This document shows positions 53,776 to 61,975 of a stretch of DNA of 64,000 bases, one piece after another. Below the pieces are notes generated by a model. The model did not search any database. It worked only from the letters and a program-made list of their open reading frames with translations, and was not told where the DNA came from. The stretch comes from Arcobacter sp. (lineage in GTDB: Bacteria > Campylobacterota > Campylobacteria > Campylobacterales > Arcobacteraceae), in contig QKDL01000050.1 of assembly GCA_003252105.1 (NCBI GenBank), forward strand, positions 1 to 64,000. Reading direction: 5' to 3'. The position numbers and the translations under genes are program-made. Each line of letters begins with the position of its first letter. Position 1 is the first letter of the stretch.

Positions 53776-54792
53776 ATGTCTTTAAAATTAAGTGTATTAG
53801 ACCAGTCTCCTATACATGATGGGAAAGAACCTAAAACAGGACTTTTTAATACATTAGAATTGGCAAAGTTATGTGAAGATTTAGGTTACTATAGATATTG
53901 GTGTGCCGAACACCATGATACTCCTGGATATGCTAGTGCTTGTCCTGAGATTATGGTAGGAGCTGTTGCAGCTAATACTTCTAAAATAAGAGTTGGAAGT
54001 GGTGGAGTTATGCTTAATCATTATAGTGCTTATAAAGTAGCTGAGACTTTTAATACCTTAAATGCACTTTATAAAAATAGAATTGATGTGGGAATTGGAA
54101 GGGCAAATGGAGCAAATTTTTTAAGTGCTAGGGCACTACATGATAAAAATGGTGATTCATATGCTCAAAAGGCAACGGATTTAATAAACTATTTAAATGA
54201 CACAGTTCCTAGTGATGATTATTTTTATGGGGTTGGAATATCTCCAAAAATGGATGATTCACCACCTGTTTATCTACTTGGTTCTAGTGATGGGAGTTCC
54301 TCTTTAGCTGCACATTTAGGAGCAGGATTTTGTTTGGCATTATTTATTGGAACACACGATAGACCAAAGTATATAATTGATAGTTATAAAAAACAGTTTA
54401 AAGCTTCAAAAAGTTTTGATAAACCAAAAGCGATGATTGCAGTTGCTTGTATCTGTGCTCCTACAAAAGATGAGGCTATAGAGATTGCAATGAGCCATAC
54501 ATATTGGAAGGTTCAAGCTTTTAGACATGTAAAAAGGGATGGTCTATATAGCTCTAAAGAGGTAGAAAAACTATATGAAGAGTTAAGTTATGATGATAAA
54601 ACTTATTATCATCAAACTATGGAAACTATGATTTTAGGTACACCAAAAGAGTGTAAAGAAGAGATTGAAAAATTAGCTAAAGAGTATGGTGTAGATGAGG
54701 TTATGGTTGTAAATGTTACATACTCTTTTGAACAAAGAAAACGCTCATATGAGCTTTTGGCTAAAGAGTTTAATTTAAATAAAGGAGAATAG
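53776..54792 (+). CDS. LLM-class (luciferase-like) flavin oxidoreductase
   Basis: This 338-residue TIM-barrel flavoprotein has the LLM start LSVLDQSPI, the segment YRYWCAEHHDTPGYASACPE with the active-site His pair, and VGIGRANG. It abuts dmpI and dmpD, so it is in the meta operon. Such genes are not part of standard phenol pathways. Its job could be flavin-dependent oxidation of a pathway intermediate or detoxification of an aldehyde. The substrate is unknown. Confidence 0.85.
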   Translation: MSLKLSVLDQSPIHDGKEPKTGLFNTLELAKLCEDLGYYRYWCAEHHDTPGYASACPEIMVGAVAANTSKIRVGSGGVMLNHYSAYKVAETFNTLNALYKNRIDVGIGRANGANFLSARALHDKNGDSYAQKATDLINYLNDTVPSDDYFYGVGISPKMDDSPPVYLLGSSDGSSSLAAHLGAGFCLALFIGTHDRPKYIIDSYKKQFKASKSFDKPKAMIAVACICAPTKDEAIEIAMSHTYWKVQAFRHVKRDGLYSSKEVEKLYEELSYDDKTYYHQTMETMILGTPKECKEEIEKLAKEYGVDEVMVVNVTYSFEQRKRSYELLAKEFNLNKGE

Positions 54793-55617
54793 ATGTCAGA
54801 AAATTTAGAAATTGCAAATAGTATTAAAACTGGTGAGTTTAATACAAATTATCATGATGTAGGTACTGGAGAACCAGTAATTTTTATCCATGGTTCAGGG
54901 CCAGGAGTTTCAGCATTTGCAAACTGGAGAGGTTCTATGCCTGTTCTTGCTGAAAAATTTAGAGTAATTGCACCAGATATGGTTGGTTTTGGTTATTCAG
55001 ATAGACCAGATGGAATTACTTATGGTATGGATGTATGGGTTCAACAAATTATTGATTTGATGGATGCTTTAGAATTAAAAAAAGTACATCTTGTTGGAAA
55101 TTCATTTGGTGGAGGTTTAGCTTTAGCACTTATAATAAAATATCCAGAAAAATTTGATAGAGTTGTATTAATGGGTGCAGTTGGTGTGCATTTTGATTTA
55201 ACTTATGGATTAGATAAAGCATGGGGATATACACCAAGTTTTGAAAATATGAAAGAACTTCTTGATATTTTTGCATACAGTAGAGAACTTGTAACAGATG
55301 ATTTAGCAAGAATGAGATATGAAGCAAGTATCAGACCAGGTTTTCAAGAATCGTTTGGTTCAATGTTTCCATCTCCTAGACAAAATGGTATTGATTTGAT
55401 GGAAAGTGATGAAAATGATATTAAAAAAATAGATAAAAATGTATTGATTATCCACGGTAGAGAGGATAAGGTTATACCTTTACAAAACTCTATTAGATTA
55501 AATCAATTGATTTTAAAATCACAACTTCATGTATTTGGACAGTGTGGTCACTGGACACAAATTGAACATAAAGATAGATTTAATAAACTTTTAGTAGATT
55601 TTTTTAGTGAAGATTAA
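54793..55617 (+). CDS. dmpD: 2-hydroxymuconic semialdehyde hydrolase
   Basis: This 274-residue alpha/beta hydrolase has the nucleophile Ser in GNSFGGG, the acid Asp in GREDKV, and His in CGHWTQIEH, with an HGSGPGVSAFANW oxyanion motif. It cleaves the ring-fission product of catechol or methylcatechols to 2-hydroxypentadienoate and formate or acetate. It follows the LLM gene immediately. Confidence 0.92.
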   Translation: MSENLEIANSIKTGEFNTNYHDVGTGEPVIFIHGSGPGVSAFANWRGSMPVLAEKFRVIAPDMVGFGYSDRPDGITYGMDVWVQQIIDLMDALELKKVHLVGNSFGGGLALALIIKYPEKFDRVVLMGAVGVHFDLTYGLDKAWGYTPSFENMKELLDIFAYSRELVTDDLARMRYEASIRPGFQESFGSMFPSPRQNGIDLMESDENDIKKIDKNVLIIHGREDKVIPLQNSIRLNQLILKSQLHVFGQCGHWTQIEHKDRFNKLLVDFFSED

Positions 55618-55662
55618 TATTGTATAGTTTATTCTTTTCTAAAAATTAAAAAAAGAAAGGTG

Positions 55663-55687
55663 CCTTAAAAAAGGGACTTTTTTAAGG
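55663..55687 (+). promoter_or_regulatory. GGA-loop hairpin covering the next ribosome site
   Basis: CCTTAAAAAAG / CTTTTTTAAGG is a perfect 11-bp stem with a GGA loop. It contains most of the ribosome site AAGGAG (55684-55689) of the gene at 55695. It is the third such element in this operon. Confidence 0.55.
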
Positions 55688-55694
55688 AGTGAAA

Positions 55695-56639
55695 ATGAAC
55701 TTTATAATTTTGGGTGCTGGTGGTATAGGCTCTTTTTATGGCGCAAAACTAATTGAATCCGATCATCATGTCTTATTTGTAGCAAGAGGAAAACATTTAG
55801 AGGCTTTACAGCAAAATGGTTTGAAGTTGCAGCACCCAAAATTTAAGTTTGAAGGACAAGTAAATGTCTCCAACTTGTCCGATTTAAACTCCCTTGAGCT
55901 TCTTAAAGTTGATGCTGTAATAATTACCACTAAATCAACTTCAACCGAACAAATTGCAAAGGAGTTATCTAAAAAGTTGACTTCTGTAAGAAAGAGTTTC
56001 CCTTTCATCATCTCTTTACAAAATGGAGTTGAAAATGAAGATATCCTTTGCAATTACTTTCCTAAAGAGAAAGTTATAGGTGGTTTATGTAGAAAAATAG
56101 GAGCTCATATCATAAAACCAGGGCTAATAGAAGCAACTGGTAATATTGAGACAATTATTGGAGCTATGAAACCAACAAATAAATCAAAAGCATTTTTACT
56201 GGATTTTAAAAATATTCTAACAAATGTAGATACTTTTTGTGGAATCACAGATGATATAAAATTTGAGTTATGGAAAAAATTGATTATTAACAATGGAGTA
56301 AATGCAATTTGTGCATTGTTAAGAATCAAAACGGGCGAGTTGATGAGCCATGATAAACTATCAAAAATAGTATTAGGCTTGATGAGAGAGACTGCAACAG
56401 CTGCAAGAGTTCAAAATGTAAATTTTTCCCAAGAAGATGTAGATGAGATGTATGAACTTATAAAAAAGTTTGATTCTATAAAACCATCTATGTTAGTAGA
56501 TGTGGAAAACAATAGACCAATAGAGTTAGATGAGATTTGTACAATTGTAGTTAGAAATTGTGAAAAGTTAGGTATGGATGCTCCTTATACAAGAACTATC
56601 TCTACACTATTAGATTTTACATATAATCAAAAAGATTGA
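55695..56639 (+). CDS. Ketopantoate-reductase-like protein
   Basis: This 314-residue protein has the PanE/ApbA start IILGAGGIGSFYGAKL and later the family segment KLIINNGVNAICALL. The ATG at 55695 is 5 nt after AAGGAG; a GTG at 55689 overlaps the ribosome site and is rejected. It reduces a 2-oxo acid with NADPH. As it lies in the catechol operon, it may act on a 2-oxo intermediate from ring fission rather than on ketopantoate. That function is inferred. Confidence 0.8.
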   Translation: MNFIILGAGGIGSFYGAKLIESDHHVLFVARGKHLEALQQNGLKLQHPKFKFEGQVNVSNLSDLNSLELLKVDAVIITTKSTSTEQIAKELSKKLTSVRKSFPFIISLQNGVENEDILCNYFPKEKVIGGLCRKIGAHIIKPGLIEATGNIETIIGAMKPTNKSKAFLLDFKNILTNVDTFCGITDDIKFELWKKLIINNGVNAICALLRIKTGELMSHDKLSKIVLGLMRETATAARVQNVNFSQEDVDEMYELIKKFDSIKPSMLVDVENNRPIELDEICTIVVRNCEKLGMDAPYTRTISTLLDFTYNQKD

Positions 56640-56645
56640 TAATAA

Positions 56646-57524
56646 ATGTTATATCAAATTATATATATTTTATTTCCTGTTTTATTGAGTAGTTCTATAG
56701 GATTTTTTTATGCAAGATTTCAAAAAATTAGTATGGAGATACCAAATAAAATAAATCTTGATATTTTTATTCCTATACTGATTTTTTATGCTATTAGTGA
56801 AAAATTACCATCTATAACAACACTTGGATATTTCTCTTTAGGAGCAGTTTTAGTAGTATTTGGATCAGGAATTATTTTATACCCTTTTATAAAGTTTTTA
56901 AAAATAGATATAAATAGTTTTTTACCCTCAATGATGTTTAATAACTCAATAAATCTAGGTTTACCATTGGCTTTATTTGCTTTTGGAGATGAAGCTATGG
57001 CTATGTTTATAGCTTTATCTTTAGTGCAAGTAATAGGGCAGTTTACAGTTGCTGTTGTTATGTATGGTGGAAGTATAAAGTTTATTGATTTGTTAAAAAA
57101 TCCAGTTATAATTGCAACTATTTTAGCGCTATTCTTTAACTATTTTAATCTGCATCTACCTGAACTTTTTCTTCCAAGTGTAGAGATACTTTCAAAAGTA
57201 GCAATCCCTTTGATATTGTTTTCACTTGGGGTAAGACTTGCAGATGTTGAACTTAAACATTGGAAAATGGGTTTATTAGGTGCTATACTATGTCCTCTTT
57301 CGGGGATTGTTATGGCTGTAGTTGCTATTTGGATATTTGATTATACACAACTTCAAAAAGATTTACTAATTTTATTTGCTGTGTTACCACCTGCTGTTTT
57401 AAATGCAATTTTAGCTGAAAAATACAATAAAGATTCACAAATGGTAGCTTCCATTGTAGCAGTTGGTACTATTTTTAGTATTGTATATATCCCAATAGTT
57501 TTATATTTTTTATTACAAAGTTAG
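56646..57524 (+). CDS. AEC-family transporter
   Basis: This 292-residue protein has about ten transmembrane helices in the auxin-efflux-carrier pattern: FNNSINLGLPLALFAFG near residue 100 and LFSLGVRLADVEL near 197. AEC members export or move dicarboxylates and auxins. It follows the PanE-like gene by 6 bp and may move an acid intermediate. Substrate unknown. Confidence 0.82.
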   Translation: MLYQIIYILFPVLLSSSIGFFYARFQKISMEIPNKINLDIFIPILIFYAISEKLPSITTLGYFSLGAVLVVFGSGIILYPFIKFLKIDINSFLPSMMFNNSINLGLPLALFAFGDEAMAMFIALSLVQVIGQFTVAVVMYGGSIKFIDLLKNPVIIATILALFFNYFNLHLPELFLPSVEILSKVAIPLILFSLGVRLADVELKHWKMGLLGAILCPLSGIVMAVVAIWIFDYTQLQKDLLILFAVLPPAVLNAILAEKYNKDSQMVASIVAVGTIFSIVYIPIVLYFLLQS

Positions 57525-57532
57525 GTTTTTTT

Positions 57533-58417
57533 ATGAGATATTATATATTAGTTATTTTAGCTGTATTATTTTGGTCTGGAAATTTCATTTTTGGAAGATA
57601 TATATCTTCTGATATTCACCCTTTGCAGTTAGCATTTTACAGATGGTTTTTTGTTTTACTTTTACTTATGCCATATATTTTATTAAGATATAAAAATTTA
57701 TGGCTTCAGTTTAAAAACAATTATTTACTTTTGATTATCCAATCTGCTCTTGGAATATCTGGATTTAACACATTTTTATACTATGGTTTACAAACCACAA
57801 CAGCTACAAATGCCTTGTTGATTAACTCAAGTATACCCATAATAATAATTGTACTATCTGCATTGATATTAAAAAAACATGTAACAAAGGTGCAGTTATC
57901 AGGGATAATCCTATCTACTTTAGGAGTTATCTATCTTGTACTAAAAGGTAATATTGACAATATTATAGCATTTGAGTTTACGAAAGGTGATTTTTGGATT
58001 ATAGCTGCTTGTTTTGATTGGGCTTTATACTCTGTACTTTTAAAATATAAACCAAAAGATTTAAATGCTTTTGAATTTTTTGGATTAACTACTTTAATAG
58101 GAACTATTATATTGTTTTTTGTATTTTTATTCTCAGAACAACAATTTAGTCTAGAGTTTATAAGTAAAGGTGAGGTTTTTATGGCATTGTCATATATCAT
58201 AATTTTTCCATCTATTTTATCTTTTTATTTTTGGAATATCTCAACGGCAAAACTTAGTGCAAATGTAACAGGGCAATTTGCACATCTTATGCCTATATTT
58301 GGTGCTGTTATGGCTTACTATGTATTAGGGGAGGTATTACATCCTTATCATTTTGTTGGGATTTTATTGATTGGTGTAGGGATATACTTATCTACTTTTT
58401 TGAAAGGGAAGGGGTGA
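57533..58417 (+). CDS. EamA/DMT-family permease
   Basis: This 294-residue protein has ten predicted transmembrane helices in two EamA repeats (FWSGNFIFGRYIS in the first, DWALYSVLLKYKP in the second). These transporters export small metabolites. It is the last gene in the series begun by dmpQ, 8 bp after the AEC gene. Its substrate is unknown, but an aromatic or organic acid would fit the context. Confidence 0.82.
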   Translation: MRYYILVILAVLFWSGNFIFGRYISSDIHPLQLAFYRWFFVLLLLMPYILLRYKNLWLQFKNNYLLLIIQSALGISGFNTFLYYGLQTTTATNALLINSSIPIIIIVLSALILKKHVTKVQLSGIILSTLGVIYLVLKGNIDNIIAFEFTKGDFWIIAACFDWALYSVLLKYKPKDLNAFEFFGLTTLIGTIILFFVFLFSEQQFSLEFISKGEVFMALSYIIIFPSILSFYFWNISTAKLSANVTGQFAHLMPIFGAVMAYYVLGEVLHPYHFVGILLIGVGIYLSTFLKGKG

Positions 58418-59164
58418 GGTTTTAAAATTGTTTTTAAGTTGATTTTTTATAAATTGATTAATCTCAAATATTTTAGATTGTATGCAGTTGTCTTGTAGAG
58501 CAAAGCTCTCCGCTTTCTCACTTTTTAATTGTAAAAAGTAAGACAAAAAGCAACCAGACGAGTTGTTGAAGCTAAAGTTCCCTACAGTTCTTAAATAAGT
58601 TTTGCCTGCAAGCAGGATTACATCTGACCTGCGGGACTCCTTCCTAAACGTGACATTTAGTCACCTTTATCCAGTCAAACATCTCCTCGGTCTTTTCCGA
58701 AAATTATTTAAAAACTTCCGGCTTCAACAAAGTCTGGACAATACTCTAGCCATAAATTTTCCGATGTAAATTGAGTATCACACAAACTAAAATAAAATGG
58801 TACAAAAAAATGCAAAGGTCAATATCCCATTTTCCCGCATTTGAGAAGCCGAGTGTTTATTTATTGTTTCGGAAAAGTTTTGTAACTGTTTGAACAGAAC
58901 AAATATGCTGGGAGCATATTTTTATGTGAGTTTTACAAAACAGAAACAATAAATAATAAGCGAGGGAACCTTCGGCTTCGAAACCCGCGGGATAATTTCT
59001 TTGCTACTTTCTTTTTTACAAAAGAAAGTCGGAATAAGTTTAGACCTACAGTAAAAGTTTATTTAAAACCAAGTGTATAATAAATATCAAATCCAACCCA
59101 TCACACAAACCTTGATATATGGTACACTTCTTGTATATCAAAAAAATAAACAAAAAGGACTCTT
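58418..59164. repeat. 750-bp structured non-coding element with nested inverted repeats
   Basis: No convincing gene is present, and base composition is less A+T-rich than nearby. Inverted repeats include CCAGAC...TTGTTGAAGC (58554-58572) with GCTTCAACAA.GTCTGG (58721-58737); a long imperfect pair of about 55 to 65 nt (58831-58886 with 58930-58993), including TTATTTATTGTTTC; a perfect 9-bp hairpin AAATATGCT / AGCATATTT with a GGG loop (58901-58921); and perfect hairpins at 58520-58539 and 59006-59029. It may be a dispersed structured repeat or a non-coding RNA. Confidence 0.6.
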
Positions 59165-59494
59165 ATGGTTTGTAAACTAGATGAAATAAAAGATTTTTTT
59201 AGTAAGTACCCACAACTTATAGACAAAATGGAAGAGGAAGATTTTAAAGAATTATTTGAAACATTTCCACATGCATGTAAATTTGTAAAATTACTTGATG
59301 AAGATATAGTTAATTGTGAGGATTTAGATACAGTAGCTGAGAAAACTTTAGAGCTACTTGATAATGCATACGACCATGAATATACAAAAGAAGCAATTTT
59401 AGATTTTGCTGCTGCTATATGTAAAGTATTTGATATTGTTGGTGCTCCAAAACATCATGTTCCATTTATATTGGTTATGTTATCAAAACTTTAA
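59165..59494 (+). CDS. Hypothetical small acidic protein
   Basis: This 109-residue helical, acidic protein has no known family. Notable are a Cys near residue 3 and repeats of DLD/ELLD. It has a ribosome site AAAAAGGAC and a plausible promoter (TTGATA ... TATATC). It lies beside a GCGA-promoter gene but is not preceded by that motif. Function unknown. Confidence 0.6.
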   Translation: MVCKLDEIKDFFSKYPQLIDKMEEEDFKELFETFPHACKFVKLLDEDIVNCEDLDTVAEKTLELLDNAYDHEYTKEAILDFAAAICKVFDIVGAPKHHVPFILVMLSKL

Positions 59495-59519
59495 TAGTTA
59501 TCCATAAATAGCCTAATTT

Positions 59520-59551
59520 GCGATAAATATACGACTTAATTTTAATATTAT
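59520..59551 (+). promoter_or_regulatory. GCGA/ACGA 11-bp repeat promoter of a small ORF
   Basis: GCGA is at 59520 and ACGA at 59531. TATTAT is at 59546, 15 bp after the second repeat begins. It would produce a transcript starting near 59558 and reading through the small ORF at 59583. Confidence 0.6.
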
Positions 59552-59582
59552 ATTTCTATCAAAATAGTATTAGGGTGTAGTT

Positions 59583-59669
59583 ATGAAAGATTATTTAGGC
59601 TTACACTTTTTGTTGTTAAATATTAGTTTATTTTTATTAGTATTTTATCATTTTATTTTAAAAGGATGA
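59583..59669 (+). CDS. 28-residue hydrophobic small protein in the regulon
   Basis: ATG at 59583 opens 28 codons that encode a single hydrophobic helix (LHFLLLNISLFLLVFYHF) with Lys at both ends, ending in TGA. AGGG lies about 9 nt upstream. The regulon-type promoter directly upstream, with exact spacing, is the main reason to believe it. It could be a small membrane protein that aids a transporter or porin. A regulatory RNA from the same promoter is an alternative. Confidence 0.45.
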   Translation: MKDYLGLHFLLLNISLFLLVFYHFILKG

Positions 59670-59686
59670 AAAAAAGTATTTAGTAA

Positions 59687-59718
59687 GTGCCCTTTTATGG
59701 AGGAGTATAAAAGAGCAC
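59687..59718. terminator. Hairpin between small ORF and porin 2
   Basis: GTGCCCTTTTAT / ATAAAAGAGCAC form 11 of 12 pairs around an 8-nt loop. It lies between the convergent small ORF and porin 2 and may terminate both. Confidence 0.5.
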
Positions 59719-59726
59719 GGTTTAAA

Positions 59727-60926
59727 TTAGAATTTATAAGATAAATAGATTCTTGCAGTATCTGTATCTTCTGTAATTATGTTTTCAACTTCAACGTGTT
59801 CAAAACTAGCTTTAAGCATTAAATTTTTTGCAACAGGGTATATAGCCATTGCACCCATTGCACTTACATCTCCAAGAGGATGAGAGCTAGACATTGATTT
59901 TCCACCATATGGAATAAATGTAAAGCTTGAAAATGGTATTACAATCGCACCAACTATTGTATTTGTATCAGGTCTTGAAGGTACTCCACCACCATGAACT
60001 GGCATTGCAGTAAATGGAGTATCAGTTGTCCCAGAACCAGCTCCTACAAATGCATCTCCATCATCATCAGTTGAAGCATTAAATGCTACTAAATATCCAA
60101 GGTTTCCCAATCCTAAAGGACCAGTTGCTTTAAGTCCAAAAAGTTCTCCATCTTGTGCATTTGAAGCTTGAGATTTATCTGTAGAGTTTAAATATTGAGC
60201 TGATAGAGTATGATGCCCTAATTTATAATCAGCTTGTAAATAAAATACATCTTTATCATCTGAACTTGTTACGCCACTTATATTTAAGTATTGAGCTTGA
60301 AGTGTTAAGTTTTCAATAGAATCATTTTTTGCATAAATAGTGTAAGCACCATCTAGAAAATTTTCAAAATCACCAATATCATCAGTTGTAGAAGAAGATT
60401 TTGCTTGATATTTATTTACATAACCAGCAACTAAAGTTGTGTTTGGTAAATCTGTATTTGTTAAAATATAAGCATTAAATGAATCTTTAATTATAGATTC
60501 AGAAGATTTTCCATCAAGAGCTGTACTTACAAGTGGAGTGTAGATATATTGTCTTCCTGCTTTAAAACTTGTGTTAGAAAATTTATATTGTAAATAAGCT
60601 TCTGATAATCTTGCACCTGATGCATCAAGATGATCAATTTGAGGTCCCGCTGTTACAGCATTAAAATCATCTGTTAATACAGTTGATGCTTGAAAAGTTA
60701 CACCTGCTGACAATCCATAAAAATCTCCTGTTACAATACCAAGGCTACCCCCTAAAGCAGTAATATCTTCCGATTCAGAAGCACCTAAGAAATTTGAGTC
60801 TGAATATGCTGCTTTAATTTCACCTTTAACTTCAAGTTTTTCAAAAGCTTCTGAAAGACTATTTGCTAGTAGTGGTGTAGCAATTGCCATTGAAGCAATT
60901 AAACTTAAACATGAAAACTTTTTCAT
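59727..60926 (-). CDS. OprD-like outer-membrane porin 2
   Basis: This 399-residue protein has a signal peptide (cut near LLANS) and the same family start as porin 1 (SLSEAFEKLEVKGEIKAAY). It ends in a terminal Phe, as outer-membrane barrels do. Its promoter has a GCGA repeat, so it likely admits phenol-linked or aromatic solutes. It is probably a paralogue of the porin at 35827. Confidence 0.85.
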   Translation of the reverse strand: MKKFSCLSLIASMAIATPLLANSLSEAFEKLEVKGEIKAAYSDSNFLGASESEDITALGGSLGIVTGDFYGLSAGVTFQASTVLTDDFNAVTAGPQIDHLDASGARLSEAYLQYKFSNTSFKAGRQYIYTPLVSTALDGKSSESIIKDSFNAYILTNTDLPNTTLVAGYVNKYQAKSSSTTDDIGDFENFLDGAYTIYAKNDSIENLTLQAQYLNISGVTSSDDKDVFYLQADYKLGHHTLSAQYLNSTDKSQASNAQDGELFGLKATGPLGLGNLGYLVAFNASTDDDGDAFVGAGSGTTDTPFTAMPVHGGGVPSRPDTNTIVGAIVIPFSSFTFIPYGGKSMSSSHPLGDVSAMGAMAIYPVAKNLMLKASFEHVEVENIITEDTDTARIYLSYKF

Positions 60927-61032
60927 TTTATTCCCTTATGTTAGATTGGATTTTCAAAACTAAGATATCTTCTTTAATACAAAATTCGCCAAAAAATATT
61001 AAAGAAGATTCTTAGAATGAATTTCACCACTA

Positions 61033-61064
61033 AATATAGTTAAATGAAATCGCACTTTAATCGC
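61033..61064 (-). promoter_or_regulatory. GCGA 11-bp repeat promoter of porin 2
   Basis: On the minus strand GCGA begins at 61064 and 61053. TATATT runs 61038..61033, starting 15 bp after the second repeat begins. Confidence 0.7.
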
Positions 61065-61102
61065 TTTTTATGTTTTTGATTAAAAAACAATCTAAAAAAT
61101 AA

Positions 61103-61909
61103 TTAATTTATAAAAGTAAACAATAGTTTTATACTTAAAGCTAATGGCAATAAAGAGAATAGTTTTTTAAGTATATCTAGTGGTAATTTATGAGCTAGAT
61201 TAACACCAATAGGAGCTGTTAGATAACTAAATGTTGCTATAAATAAAAGTGAAGGAAGGTTTACAAAACCAATCATCAAATTATCATATGAAGTATATTC
61301 CCAACCATTTATTATATAACCTATTGTTCCAGCTATTGCAATTGGAAAACCAACAGCAGAAGATGTACCAATCGCTTTTTTTATATCTATACTTTGCCAA
61401 ACAAGATAAGGTACTGTTAATATACCTCCTCCAATTGATACAAGAGAAGATAAAGAACCAATTATAGAACCTGCTAAAATTTGTTTAGGTGCTGAAAAAA
61501 CTTTTTTTTCTGATTTTGGTTTTTTATTAAAAAACATAACTAAAGCACTATAAGCCATAAAAATAGAAAAACAAATTGAAAGAACAAATGAGTTTAGATT
61601 TGAAGCTATAAATGTAGCTAAAAAAGTCCCTAAAATAATCCCTGGAACCATTAATTTAACTATATCCCATCTTACAGCACCTTTTTTATGGTGACCTCTA
61701 AAACTTGAAAATGAAGTTACAATAATAGTAGCCATACTAGTTCCCAATGCAATATGCACAACATTATCAATGGGAAAATTATTCATAAGTAAAATAGAAC
61801 TTAATATAGGTACAATAATTCCACCACCACCTATACCAAATAATCCAGATACAATACCAACAAAACTTCCCAACATAATAAGATAAAATATAGTAGTTAA
61901 ATCAAACAT
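61103..61909 (-). CDS. TauE/SafE-family sulfite/organic-anion permease
   Basis: This 268-residue protein has about eight transmembrane helices in two TauE/SafE repeats: GIVSGLFGIGGGGIIVPIL near residue 18 and SLVSIGGGILTVPYLVW near 155. These proteins export or import sulfite, sulfonates or organic anions. Its GCGA promoter puts it in the aromatic regulon, so it may export a pathway acid. Substrate unknown. Confidence 0.85.
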   Translation of the reverse strand: MFDLTTIFYLIMLGSFVGIVSGLFGIGGGGIIVPILSSILLMNNFPIDNVVHIALGTSMATIIVTSFSSFRGHHKKGAVRWDIVKLMVPGIILGTFLATFIASNLNSFVLSICFSIFMAYSALVMFFNKKPKSEKKVFSAPKQILAGSIIGSLSSLVSIGGGILTVPYLVWQSIDIKKAIGTSSAVGFPIAIAGTIGYIINGWEYTSYDNLMIGFVNLPSLLFIATFSYLTAPIGVNLAHKLPLDILKKLFSLLPLALSIKLLFTFIN

Positions 61910-61925
61910 AATAATCCTTTTTCAT

Positions 61926-61957
61926 AGTATATAAAGATTATCTCGCAGATTATTCGC
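61926..61957 (-). promoter_or_regulatory. GCGA 11-bp repeat promoter of the TauE/SafE permease
   Basis: On the minus strand GCGA begins at 61957 and 61946. TATACT runs 61931..61926, starting 15 bp after the second repeat begins and about 17 bp before the ATG. Confidence 0.7.
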
Positions 61958-61975
61958 AAAGAGTTAAAATATTGA

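Noticed and set aside
58418-59164. Insertion sequence or CRISPR in the gene-free segment
   Set aside because: No transposase frame, no terminal repeats flanking a gene, and no regularly spaced identical repeats with unique spacers.
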